DNA of 64,000 nucleotides from Rippkaea orientalis PCC 8801 (GTDB taxonomy: Bacteria; Cyanobacteriota; Cyanobacteriia; Cyanobacteriales; Microcystaceae): NCBI RefSeq assembly GCF_000021805.1, contig NC_011726.1:1054001-1118000 (forward strand), given 5' to 3'. Both the position numbers and the translations under genes were made by a program. Positions 1 through 8,334 of the stretch are shown here, piece after piece; the first letter of the stretch is position 1, and each line of letters begins with the position of its first letter. Under the pieces are notes generated by a model. It was not told the origin of the DNA, ran no database searches, and worked only from the letters and a program-made list of their open reading frames with translations.

Positions 1-805
1 CGATCCAAGTGCAGAAAATAGTGATCCTCTCCATAACAAAACTACCTATTTACGCTTGTCTATTGAAAGTTTTAAATTAGAACAATCAAAGTGTATAGAA
101 GAGAAAAATAACAAGTCATCTTGGTTAAAAACGTGGCAAATCATTGACCAAAAAATCCGAGAAGAAATCAATCTTACCTTAGAATCGGTTGATTTTTTAT
201 TAGAAGGTAAAGTCTCTTGGTTATTGTCTCAAATTTTACCCCCCAAGACCCCTATTTTTATTGCCAATAGTATGTCCGTGAGAAATGCTGAATTTTTTTG
301 GCAACCTAACAACCATCAAATTATTCCCTATTGTAATCGAGGTGCAAATGGGATTGATGGGACTTTATCAACTGCTTTAGGTATGGCTTATCAAGCTCAA
401 AGTAGTGTTATGTTAACGGGAGATTTAGCCTTAATTCATGATACCAATGGCTTCTTAATTAACCCACACTTTCGAGGACATTTAACGATTATTTTAATCA
501 ATAATAATGGAGGAGGGATTTTTGAAATGTTACCAATTTCTGATTTTAATCCTCTATTTGAAGCGTTTTTTGCAACTCCCCAAAATCTAGATTTTTCTCA
601 ACTTTGTCAGACTTATAAAATTCCCTATCAAAAGATTAGGGATTGGCCTCAAATAGAAAAACTCTTAAAGCCGCTCCCTAAAGCAGGAATCCGTATTCTA
701 GAAGTACAAACTGATCGGAAAAAAGATGCAGTTTGGTTAAAAAAGATGCTGAGTGAATTAGCTAAGCGAGTAGATTTTAGATCTGAAGAATTAAGCGAAA
801 ATTGA
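1..805 (+). CDS. menD: MenD, SEPHCHC synthase (C-terminal part, 5' end outside window)
   Basis: The reading frame is open from base 2, so this is the last ~267 residues of a protein usually near 580. MenD is a thiamine-diphosphate enzyme that joins isochorismate and 2-oxoglutarate in menaquinone synthesis; in cyanobacteria the same pathway makes phylloquinone for photosystem I. The ThDP/Mg-binding segment is visible as GDLALIHDTNGFL followed by NNNGGGIF, and the RGANGIDGTLSTALG segment is typical of MenD. The ATG-like reading at 56 is an internal TTG, not the real start. Function is known from the family; the identification rests on these motifs. Confidence 0.93.
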   Translation, partial: DPSAENSDPLHNKTTYLRLSIESFKLEQSKCIEEKNNKSSWLKTWQIIDQKIREEINLTLESVDFLLEGKVSWLLSQILPPKTPIFIANSMSVRNAEFFWQPNNHQIIPYCNRGANGIDGTLSTALGMAYQAQSSVMLTGDLALIHDTNGFLINPHFRGHLTIILINNNGGGIFEMLPISDFNPLFEAFFATPQNLDFSQLCQTYKIPYQKIRDWPQIEKLLKPLPKAGIRILEVQTDRKKDAVWLKKMLSELAKRVDFRSEELSEN

Positions 806-840
806 GAGCATGATTAATCTTCAAATCTAAAATTTTGGGA

Positions 841-1239
841 TTAAGCGAAGCTAGGATACATCGCGGCTTCTAGAGGGGGTTCATGCTCAATGAAAGTCGG
901 AAAACCTCGTTCAAAGGATTGAACGCGGATTTTTTGAGCTTCTAAAGCCGTTTTAATGACATTAAGCGCTTCTTCGGGTTTACCTTGTCCGCAGAAAAAT
1001 AAATCCGCAGCAAAATAACCGTATTCCGGCCAAGTGTGAATGGCAATATGGGACTCAGCTAAGGTTGCAGTTGCCGTGACACCATGGGGACTAAAATGGT
1101 GAACACACAAATCAATTAACGTGGCTTCTCCGGCAGTAATTCCTTCTAGAAGGGCGTAGCGAATACGTTCTGGATCGTTGAGGAGATCTGCGGGAGCTTG
1201 CCAAGCATCTACAATCAAATGAGTTCCAAGTTTGGTCAT
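841..1239 (-). CDS. speD: S-adenosylmethionine decarboxylase proenzyme
   Basis: 132 residues, the normal length of the short prokaryotic class of AdoMet decarboxylase, which makes decarboxylated AdoMet for spermidine synthesis. The motif AESHIAIHTWPEYGYFAADLFFCG holds the self-cleavage site, where Ser63 should become the pyruvoyl group, with the conserved His68 and Cys83 following. It is convergent with menD (36 bases between stops) and transcribed alone. The start MTKLGTHL fits the family N-terminus. Confidence 0.95.
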   Translation of the reverse strand: MTKLGTHLIVDAWQAPADLLNDPERIRYALLEGITAGEATLIDLCVHHFSPHGVTATATLAESHIAIHTWPEYGYFAADLFFCGQGKPEEALNVIKTALEAQKIRVQSFERGFPTFIEHEPPLEAAMYPSFA

Positions 1240-1531
1240 TCTTTCATTTATCCGTAATAGTGTACCGTTTCAAGACTATTAGGTATAACACGATTTAGAC
1301 ATTAACTCAAGTATTTCCCAGTTTTTTTTAAATGATTGGTTAATAATTCGCAATAACGTTATTAATCGACAATATAAATTACGATGGGTTCAAAGTTGGC
1401 TATTATTGTTTTTTTTGTCAATTAAATGAGCAATTTAGCCCTTTTACTCTTTGAAGGTTGTCAGTAAAATTACTTAAAATAAAAGTAAGAGTAAATACAC
1501 TCAAAGAAAAATCTGCCATGAGGGTTTTTAG

Positions 1532-1717
1532 ATGGATATTACACAAGTTAAAACCAGGATCGAACGGGCTTTAGCCGATGGTCGTTTATCTCGTCAAGAA
1601 AGCCAAGATATTAAAGCCGCAATTTTGGCTGATAAACAAGTCACGGAAGAGGAACACAAGTTATGGAGGGAACTGCAAAATCTGATTTTTACCGGTGAAG
1701 TTAAGCTTGAAGACTGA
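1532..1717 (+). CDS. Small conserved cyanobacterial protein, unknown function
   Basis: 61 residues with no recognised domain. It is strongly charged and predicted helical (TRIERALADGRLSRQESQDIKAAI), with a GRLS-type turn as seen in small EF-hand-like or TerB-like helical proteins, but no loop is complete enough to claim calcium binding. A GAGGG Shine-Dalgarno lies six bases before the ATG, which supports translation. It resembles small proteins I recall as common in cyanobacteria; that is memory, not a search. No operon partner. Confidence 0.75.
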   Translation: MDITQVKTRIERALADGRLSRQESQDIKAAILADKQVTEEEHKLWRELQNLIFTGEVKLED

Positions 1718-1767
1718 GGGAGTGGGGGAGTGGAGGAGTGGGGGAGGGGGAGAGTGGGGAGAGAGTG
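1718..1767. repeat. Purine-rich short tandem repeat (STRR-like)
   Basis: Tandem variants of GGAGTGG and GGGGGAGAG directly after the stop codon of the preceding gene, all purine on the + strand. Similar tracts occur at 30357-30389 and 32753-32781. This matches the short tandemly repeated repetitive sequences known in cyanobacterial intergenic DNA. Confidence 0.7.
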
Positions 1768-1807
1768 ATATTTTTACTATTGCCTAATTGCCTCTTAACT
1801 CTTAACC

Positions 1808-2749
1808 TTAAAGTACTTTAATTCCATTGCTAGATAGCTTTGTCACCCAAAATTTTAGGTCTGCATCCTCAATAGCGAGTCTTGCTTGATTTTTAATCGT
1901 TTCTGCTGCTTCTTGAGACTCACAGAGAGTAAACACGGTTGGACCTGATCCTGACATCATGGTTCCGAGTCCCCCGGCTTGTTGCATGACCTCTCTAAGA
2001 TGGTTCACTTGGGGATATTCGGGCAAAACTACCTTTTCTAAATCGTTGTGTAATAGTTGACCGATTTTCGTGTTATCTTTATGGCTGATAGCCTTAACTA
2101 AAGGTCCTGAATGAACCTTGAAGGTTCGGGACTCTACAGCAGGGCGATCGCTAATATAAGCGTCTCCAAATTTTTGTCGATAGGTTTGATAAGCCCAAGG
2201 AGTAGAGACTTCTAAGCTCTGGTATTTGCCTAAAACTACCCAAAGATGGTCTATATCTTCAATGGGGTCTAGTTTTTCTCCTCGTCCTGTGGCGATCGCG
2301 GTTCCTCCTGCGATACAAAAGGGGACATCTGAGCCTAGTTTTCCGCCTAATTCCTGTAATTCTGGCAAGGTTAAACCCAATTCCCACATTAAGTCTAAGC
2401 CGACTAACACGGCGGCGGCATCGGTTGACCCCCCGGCTAACCCTGCAGCCACAGGAATATGCTTATCTAAGGTAATATCTACTCCCCCATAGTTAGCAAA
2501 CGCTTGACTAAACTCCTGTTTCATCAATTGCGCTGCTCGATAGGCTAAATTGGTATTATCGGTGGGTACTTGGGGATGGGAACAGTTTAAGCGAAAGGTT
2601 TGGGTCCCATTGGGACGGAGTTCTAAGCGATCGCCCAAGTCAATGCTTTGCAGGATCATCACCAATTCATGGTAGCCATCAGGGCGATCGCCAATGATTT
2701 CCAGATAAAGATTAATCTTAGCCGAAGCCATTAAAGTATAGGTTTGCAT
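1808..2749 (-). CDS. ispE: 4-diphosphocytidyl-2-C-methyl-D-erythritol kinase
   Basis: ATP-dependent kinase of the MEP isoprenoid pathway, which feeds carotenoids, the phytyl tail of chlorophyll and hopanoids. N-terminal SAKINLYLEIIGDRPDGYHE and the GHMP-kinase ATP loop PVAAGLAGGSTDAAA are both present, and the C-terminal GGLGTMMSGSGPTVF is the second GHMP motif. An ATG 36 bases further upstream (2785) is in frame, but family members begin a few residues before SAKIN, so I place the start at 2749 (313 residues). Confidence 0.94.
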   Translation of the reverse strand: MQTYTLMASAKINLYLEIIGDRPDGYHELVMILQSIDLGDRLELRPNGTQTFRLNCSHPQVPTDNTNLAYRAAQLMKQEFSQAFANYGGVDITLDKHIPVAAGLAGGSTDAAAVLVGLDLMWELGLTLPELQELGGKLGSDVPFCIAGGTAIATGRGEKLDPIEDIDHLWVVLGKYQSLEVSTPWAYQTYRQKFGDAYISDRPAVESRTFKVHSGPLVKAISHKDNTKIGQLLHNDLEKVVLPEYPQVNHLREVMQQAGGLGTMMSGSGPTVFTLCESQEAAETIKNQARLAIEDADLKFWVTKLSSNGIKVL

Positions 2750-2936
2750 AGCACACATATAATCAAAGATTGCCTTTGTTGTCAAATCAATTCACTTTTT
2801 TTAAGCGACTCAAGTCTCTTGATCAAAATGCTTGAAAATTTCTTGATCAAAACTATCATAAAATCCCTATAATTACTGTAAAGATTAGTCAAAAACGTGA
2901 CACTTGCTTAGGACACTTATCTACAATACATCAGCG

Positions 2937-4187
2937 ATGGCGATTAAGCTGTTAAGCCAATTTTTAGTTATTTTAGTTGTTCTAGTCTCCTTATTCGTGA
3001 ACAACCTAGTGTTGGCTAGTGAACAATATAAAGACCCCATTGTCATTGGAATGTCTGCCGCTTTCACGGGAGCATCAAAAAATCTTGGCTTAGAATTATA
3101 TCATGGCTCAATGGCTTATATCAACAAGATTAATCAGTCGGGAGGCATTAATGGTCATCCCCTTGTAATTAAAGCTTATGATGATGGATATAATCCTTTA
3201 CCCGCGATTGAAAATACGGTGAATCTGGTGGAAGAAGATGAAGTCACTGTATTATTTGATTATGTAGGAGATCCCACCGTTACTAAAATTTTACCACTGT
3301 TAAAAAAATACGAAGCTAAAAATATCATGCTATTTTTCCCCTTTACAGGAGCCCAATCCATGAGGCAAGTGCCTTATAATCAATATGTGGTTAATCTGAG
3401 GGCATCTTATCGGGAAGAAACCGCCGGATTAGTAGATCATTTATTAGGGATTGGCCACAAGCGTATAGCTGTATTTTATCAAATTGATGCCTATGGTCGC
3501 AGTGGTTGGGATGGCGTACGCAAGGCATTAGAAAAGTATGGACTAGATATTGTTGCTGAAACGACCTATCGTCGAGGAACTGAATATAATAGTAGTTTTA
3601 ACCCTCAAGTTCAGATTTTACAAGAGGCCGATCCCGATGCTATTATTTCTATTGGTAACTATCAAGCTTGTGCTGGATTTATTCGAGATGCAAGAGATGC
3701 AAATTGGGATATTCCTATTGCTAATGTTTCCTTGGTGGGGAGCGAAAGTTTATTAAAATTATTGTTAGAAACAGGTCGTAAAACCCAGAGAGACTATACT
3801 CAGAATTTAATTAATTCCGAGATTCTTCCTAGTTATGAGGATCTTTCCCTCCCTGCTGTTAAAGAATATCGTAATGCCATCAATAGCTATCGTGGAAAAT
3901 CACCGATCACGAAAGAGAATTATACTGAGTCAGGTTATAATTATGTGAGCTTTGAAGGGTTTCTAAATGCTAAATTAATGGTAGAGATTTTAAAACGTTG
4001 GACAGATTTTTCTGATCAAGATCAGCTTCATGAAATTGTTGATCATCTCAACGATTTTGATCTCGGCATTGGGGTTTCACTACAGTTTAAACATCCTGAA
4101 CATCAAGGACTACACCAAGTCTATTATACTACCGTTTCTAATAATAAATTTGTCCCCCTTAAAGATTGGAGAAAATGGTCAAAATGA
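2937..4187 (+). CDS. Periplasmic ligand-binding protein (Peripla_BP_6, branched-chain amino acid/urea type)
   Basis: A signal peptide or N-terminal anchor (residues ~4-25, hydrophobic, ending LVLASEQ) is followed by a two-lobed binding protein of the Leu/Ile/Val/urea-amide type: VIGMSAAFTGASKNLG at the start, then GGINGHPLVIKAYDDGYNP. No permease or ATPase gene is adjacent. Instead a membrane SpoIIE phosphatase begins 64 bases downstream on the same strand, which suggests this protein senses a ligand for signalling rather than transport (inference). The frame opens at a TTG (2904), but the ATG at 2937 gives a better signal peptide. Confidence 0.85.
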   Translation: MAIKLLSQFLVILVVLVSLFVNNLVLASEQYKDPIVIGMSAAFTGASKNLGLELYHGSMAYINKINQSGGINGHPLVIKAYDDGYNPLPAIENTVNLVEEDEVTVLFDYVGDPTVTKILPLLKKYEAKNIMLFFPFTGAQSMRQVPYNQYVVNLRASYREETAGLVDHLLGIGHKRIAVFYQIDAYGRSGWDGVRKALEKYGLDIVAETTYRRGTEYNSSFNPQVQILQEADPDAIISIGNYQACAGFIRDARDANWDIPIANVSLVGSESLLKLLLETGRKTQRDYTQNLINSEILPSYEDLSLPAVKEYRNAINSYRGKSPITKENYTESGYNYVSFEGFLNAKLMVEILKRWTDFSDQDQLHEIVDHLNDFDLGIGVSLQFKHPEHQGLHQVYYTTVSNNKFVPLKDWRKWSK

Positions 4188-4251
4188 AGTTGGTAATTCT
4201 CAAAAATAGTAATTCTTCAAAAAATCTCTTGATATTAGGTAAAAAGATGAT

Positions 4252-6255
4252 ATGAAGATATCAAGATTAGTCAAACAAACCTTAATATTTGCTGCCCTTG
4301 TATTTGCAGTAATTGGGATTTCTTTGTCTATTTTTTCAGTGTGGAATTTGAGTCAAAATTTATTATATGAGTATGAAAATAAGGGATCAGCAATGACAAG
4401 AACAATTGCTGGTTTTACCTCTGAAATCATTTTTGATGAAAACCATGAAACCATTCAAGCACTCGTAGATTCCTTTGTTGATATTGAAGGACTTGCTTAT
4501 ATTCTTGTTCAAGATCAAACAGGAGCAATTATTGCCCATACTTTTAGTCCAGGAATTCCTAAATTTTTTCAAGATCATGAAAAGTATAAATTAAATCAAA
4601 TCAATCAAAAAAATTATAGATTTACCCAACAAACTAAGATTGAAAAATTAACTATCCCAGAAATCGGTCCAATTATAGATGTAGAACTTCCCATATTAGG
4701 TCTTGCAGGAGGTGATATCCATTTAGGATTGTCACGTCATATTATTAACCAAAAAATTTGGTTAGCAACCATTGAACAAGTCATTATTATCACCATTCTT
4801 TTTATTTTAACTGCTATAGCTGCCTACATGGTTGTTAAACAAATTTCTCAAGATTTAAACAAACTAATTAAAGGGGTTAACCGAGTTCAACTAGGAGATT
4901 ATGGAGTCACTATTTCCGTCAATGATACTAACGAAATTGGGCTATTAGCTAACGCTTTTAATAGCATGGTGGCAGAAATTCGTCACTATGCTCAGCATTT
5001 AAACAAATCTGTGCAAGAATTATCAGATATTAAATATGCCTTAGATCAATCAGCTATTATCGCTATTACTAATGTTCATGGAACCATTATTAAAACCAAT
5101 GATAGAATGTCTGAAATTTCTGGATATTCTGAACAAGAGTTACTGGGTAATAATCATCGGATGCTGAAGTCTGGTTATCATCCTCCTGAATTTTTTGCTG
5201 ATTTGTGGTCAACAATTACTCGTGGAGAAATTTGGCAAGGAGAAATTAAAAATAAAGCTAAAGATGGTAGATATTACTGGGTTGATACAACCATTGTTCC
5301 TTTTAAGAATGAAATGAGAGAAATTTTTCAATTTCTCTCACTGCAAAATGAAATTACTACTCGCAAAGAATTTGAAGAAAGTCTCGAAGAAAACGTCAGA
5401 AAAAGAACTGAACAACTGGCACAAGCTAATGAAGAAATTACCATGCTGAATGTCCAACTAAAAACCGAAAATTTCCGCATGGGGGCTGAACTTAATCTAC
5501 TGCGTCAAATGCAGCAATTGATTCTTCCTAAAGCTGAAGAAATTTCAGTAATCGAAGAATTAGATATTGCGGGATTTATGGAACCAGCTAGCGAAGTTGG
5601 CGGTGATTATTATGACGTTTTGTATACGGATGGAGTGGTAACATTAGGAATTGGAGATGTTGCCGGTCATGGTCTAGAAAGTGGTATTTTAATGGTTATG
5701 ATCCAAACGGCTGTCCGTACCTTAACTGAAATTAAAGAAGCTGATCCTGTTAAGTTTTTGTCAACCTTGAACCGAACAATTTATAACAATATTCAACGCA
5801 TGAATTCTGATAAAAATTTAAGCCTAGCAGTCTTGAATTATACGGCAGGACAACTCAGAATTACAGGACAACATGAAGAAACGTTGATAGTACGTTCTGA
5901 TGGTAAAATTGAGCGTATTAATACGATGGATTTAGGGTTCCCTATTGGGTTAGATCACGACATTACCCAATTTATTGATCAAGTTTTAATTGAGTTAAAC
6001 CCTGGAGATGGGGTCGTTCTTTATACCGATGGGATCACTGAAGCAAAAGATATTAACAAGAACCAGTATGGACTAGAGAGACTTTGCCGAATTATTAGTG
6101 AGAATTGGAATAAATCAGCCCAACAAATTGAAGAAGCTGTGATTGATGATTTATTAAACCATATTGGTCAACAAAAAGTCTTTGATGATCTAACTTTGGT
6201 CGTTGTTAAACAAAAGAAAATCCTAGATGATGCAGAGTGGATAATAGATAACTAG
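4252..6255 (+). CDS. Membrane HAMP-PAS-SpoIIE (PP2C-type) serine phosphatase
   Basis: 667 residues. Membrane segments lie near 10-33 and 170-195, bracketing a ~135-residue extracytoplasmic sensor region. A HAMP domain (~195-250), a PAS domain with its PAC tail (~255-375), a coiled coil (~378-425) and a SpoIIE/PP2C phosphatase (~440-660) follow. Catalytic metal motifs are present: GGDYYD, GDVAGHG and GDGVVLYTDGITEA. Such enzymes dephosphorylate anti-sigma-factor antagonists in partner-switching pathways; Synechocystis IcfG has a similar layout. No STAS antagonist or anti-sigma kinase gene is in the window. The upstream binding protein is its likely periplasmic partner. Confidence 0.88.
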   Translation: MKISRLVKQTLIFAALVFAVIGISLSIFSVWNLSQNLLYEYENKGSAMTRTIAGFTSEIIFDENHETIQALVDSFVDIEGLAYILVQDQTGAIIAHTFSPGIPKFFQDHEKYKLNQINQKNYRFTQQTKIEKLTIPEIGPIIDVELPILGLAGGDIHLGLSRHIINQKIWLATIEQVIIITILFILTAIAAYMVVKQISQDLNKLIKGVNRVQLGDYGVTISVNDTNEIGLLANAFNSMVAEIRHYAQHLNKSVQELSDIKYALDQSAIIAITNVHGTIIKTNDRMSEISGYSEQELLGNNHRMLKSGYHPPEFFADLWSTITRGEIWQGEIKNKAKDGRYYWVDTTIVPFKNEMREIFQFLSLQNEITTRKEFEESLEENVRKRTEQLAQANEEITMLNVQLKTENFRMGAELNLLRQMQQLILPKAEEISVIEELDIAGFMEPASEVGGDYYDVLYTDGVVTLGIGDVAGHGLESGILMVMIQTAVRTLTEIKEADPVKFLSTLNRTIYNNIQRMNSDKNLSLAVLNYTAGQLRITGQHEETLIVRSDGKIERINTMDLGFPIGLDHDITQFIDQVLIELNPGDGVVLYTDGITEAKDINKNQYGLERLCRIISENWNKSAQQIEEAVIDDLLNHIGQQKVFDDLTLVVVKQKKILDDAEWIIDN

Positions 6256-6265
6256 AGTTTTTTTG

Positions 6266-6303
6266 ATTTACTGACTTTGATGGAGTGTATCAAGTCAGTA
6301 AAT
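6266..6303 (+). terminator. Inverted repeat after the SpoIIE phosphatase gene
   Basis: ATTTACTGACTT (6266-6277) and AAGTCAGTAAAT (6292-6303) are perfect 12-base complements, 10 bases after the stop codon. There is no strong T-run after the stem, so it may act as an mRNA-stabilising hairpin or weak terminator. Confidence 0.5.
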
Positions 6304-6315
6304 ATCAGAATTTCT

Positions 6316-6344
6316 GTAGGAGTTTAATATTATTAAACTCCTAC
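6316..6344. repeat. Dispersed palindrome, TTTAATATTATTAAA core
   Basis: GTAGGAG arm, AT-rich core and CTCCTAC arm form a near-perfect 29-base palindrome between convergent genes. It is one member of a family also seen at 11789, 59736 and, degenerate, 61091. Confidence 0.75.
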
Positions 6345-6430
6345 AAACCTTCACTCCTACCATTGATAGCAAACATTTAGGCATTTCCTATTAAATCAAC
6401 CCGCAGTGCTTTGCCAAAAATCAACAATAA

Positions 6431-6832
6431 TTATCCCATCAAAATAACATTATCAATGACATGAATAACGCCATTATCTGCTTCAATGTCAGCCGCAATT
6501 ACTGTCGCATTTTTAACCTCAAAATTATCGGAACAATCAATTGAAATAGGAGAACCTTCTAGGGAAATCACTGAATTAACATTAGCTAAATCAGCTTTCA
6601 TTAGTTTACCTGGAACGACATGATAGGTTAAAATTCTTGCTAATTGCGGAATATTTTGAACCAAGGTTTGAATTGTTCCTGGAGGAAGTTTAGCAAAGGC
6701 AGCATCATTGGGAGCAAAAACAGTAAAGGGTCCAGGACTCTTTAAAGCGTCTACTAAATTAGCTGCTGTAACTGCTGTAACTAAGGTTGAAAATCCTTCT
6801 GCACTCACTGCAATGTCGACAATATCAGGCAT
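6431..6832 (-). CDS. Fasciclin (FAS1) domain protein, no signal peptide
   Basis: A single FAS1 domain of 133 residues from [14 protein letters not shown], with the two conserved blocks [15 protein letters not shown] and [11 protein letters not shown], ending at [15 protein letters not shown]1 proteins mediate adhesion or surface association. Unlike the paralogue at 13025-13588 it has no export signal. The open frame extends 12 residues upstream, but cyanobacterial relatives begin at MPDIV, so I use 6832. Confidence 0.9.
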   Translation of the reverse strand: MPDIVDIAVSAEGFSTLVTAVTAANLVDALKSPGPFTVFAPNDAAFAKLPPGTIQTLVQNIPQLARILTYHVVPGKLMKADLANVNSVISLEGSPISIDCSDNFEVKNATVIAADIEADNGVIHVIDNVILMG

Positions 6833-6911
6833 CTTTTTACATGGATTATTCAAAAAATTATTAAACAATTATAAAGCTATTGTGTTCAAAAAGCAAAATA
6901 ATTATTTCTTA

Positions 6912-7778
6912 TTACGGATTACAATAATTACAATACATCGGATCAGCCGATTTCTGTCCGTTGGGAAAGGATTTGATTTGTTGAAGCTGACATTTTTGAC
7001 ATCGATAAATTTCTGAGTGAATTAAATCAGTAGGAAAACCACAAAGACCACAAGGTAATCCGGATTTATGCTCCACAACATCAAACCCTGGACAATGACA
7101 ATTGGGACAAGTATTAAAGATTTTATCAATCAAATTTTGAGTCGCTTTAGCAATCACTTTCATTCTCGTTGGATTATACATTGCTCGCATATCTGTTTCA
7201 ATATGGACTATTTTTTTGGGGGAAAATTCCAGAACGGTTTTAATAGCATTAAATAAGTCATTTTCTGTGACAATTCCTTTAAATATTGGATCGTTTTTTT
7301 CGGCTTCAGAATTAGGCATTACGATTAAACCATGGGAAGGAAAATCAACTTTTTGAGCGAATTGTAATCCCTCGTCAATAGTTCTAATTGAAGCATGAGA
7401 ATAGTTAGTCTCTAGAGAAATTTCTTGAGCGACAATTTCGATTTGATTAACTTGATCAAAGAAGAAGATTAACTCGCGATCGCAAGCAGCATAGGGCAAA
7501 GTCGGATGAGGAAAAAAACTGCCTTCGCTAGTAATAACTAAAGATTCTCCAGTCATCTCTAAGGCTTTTTGAGCTTTGAGACGCGCTGCCTCTAATTGCG
7601 TTCCTAATCGTTTAATTTCTCTCGTAAAAGTACCAAAATTATCGGTGTTAAATGCTTGTGGAACAACAACTTTTACCCCTAATTCTTGTTCAATTGGTGG
7701 TGAGATCACCTGTTCTTTTTTGTGCATGGTTGCCACAAGACAAACTCGATTTTCAAACCAAGATTTTATCTCAACCAT
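6912..7778 (-). CDS. DUF6671-like protein with C-terminal zinc-ribbon cysteines
   Basis: 288 residues. The first ~215 residues form an alpha/beta domain (NRVCLVATMHKKEQVI, IVHIETDMRAMYNPTR), followed by a cysteine-rich tail with CPNC, CGLCG, CQKCQ and CNYC pairs, enough for two zinc ribbons. I recognise the pattern as the uncharacterised DUF6671 family. Soluble, no signal peptide. Divergent from the next gene and transcribed alone. No function can be stated. Confidence 0.8.
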   Translation of the reverse strand: MVEIKSWFENRVCLVATMHKKEQVISPPIEQELGVKVVVPQAFNTDNFGTFTREIKRLGTQLEAARLKAQKALEMTGESLVITSEGSFFPHPTLPYAACDRELIFFFDQVNQIEIVAQEISLETNYSHASIRTIDEGLQFAQKVDFPSHGLIVMPNSEAEKNDPIFKGIVTENDLFNAIKTVLEFSPKKIVHIETDMRAMYNPTRMKVIAKATQNLIDKIFNTCPNCHCPGFDVVEHKSGLPCGLCGFPTDLIHSEIYRCQKCQLQQIKSFPNGQKSADPMYCNYCNP

Positions 7779-7915
7779 AATTTTTACGCAAATGTAACTT
7801 AATCAATTCACATAATAACCTAAACGGTAACAGAATGAGTAGTCATCAATCCAAGAATACTTATTACTCCTAATAATGAGGTAAAATTTAGGATAGGATT
7901 TAACAGGTAAAACTA

Positions 7916-8249
7916 ATGAGTGAACCAAGATTAAGCCGTATTGAGGGATCAATTATTGGGTTATCGGACAATATAACCAGACTATCTGAATCAAGTCACT
8001 GACCTATTAGATAGAATGGATAGCTTTCAATCCTATGTTGAATACCGATTTAATCAATTAGAAACTAGGGTAAAAACGATTGAATTAGATGTTGAACCAG
8101 GGGTCAGAATTTCTGAAGCTTTTGACCGTTTAAGCGATGATATTGACAAGATTGAAAAACGCTTAGATAGACTTGAACATGGACAGAATCAAATTAAAGC
8201 AACTCTTGATGTTATTTTACGGCATATTACGGGTTATGGACAACAATAA
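7916..8249 (+). pseudogene. Coiled-coil protein gene broken by a one-base frameshift
   Basis: ATG at 7916 starts MSEPRLSRIEGSIIG and runs to LSESSH before a TGA at 8000-8002. Dropping one base near 7994 joins it to VTDLLDRMDSFQSY, which continues without interruption to 8249. The joined product would be ~110 residues, a heptad-rich coiled coil like the intact gene at 61210-61641. The distal part could still be translated alone from ATG 8016 (77 residues). A sequencing error is the main alternative. Confidence 0.6.
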
Positions 8250-8276
8250 AATCCTGAATAACTATCTCAAAATGAG

Positions 8277-8304
8277 ATAGGGGTCAACGGCCGTTGACCC
8301 CTAT
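8277..8304. repeat. Dispersed palindrome, GTCAACGGCCGTTGAC core
   Basis: A perfect 28-base palindrome, ATAGGGG arm and CCCCTAT arm around GTCAACGGCCGTTGAC. It lies between convergent stop codons (8249 and 8335) and may terminate both transcripts. Relatives are at 12959 and 13926. Confidence 0.8.
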
Positions 8305-8334
8305 TCTTCCAAGATGTTAGACTATACGAACAAA

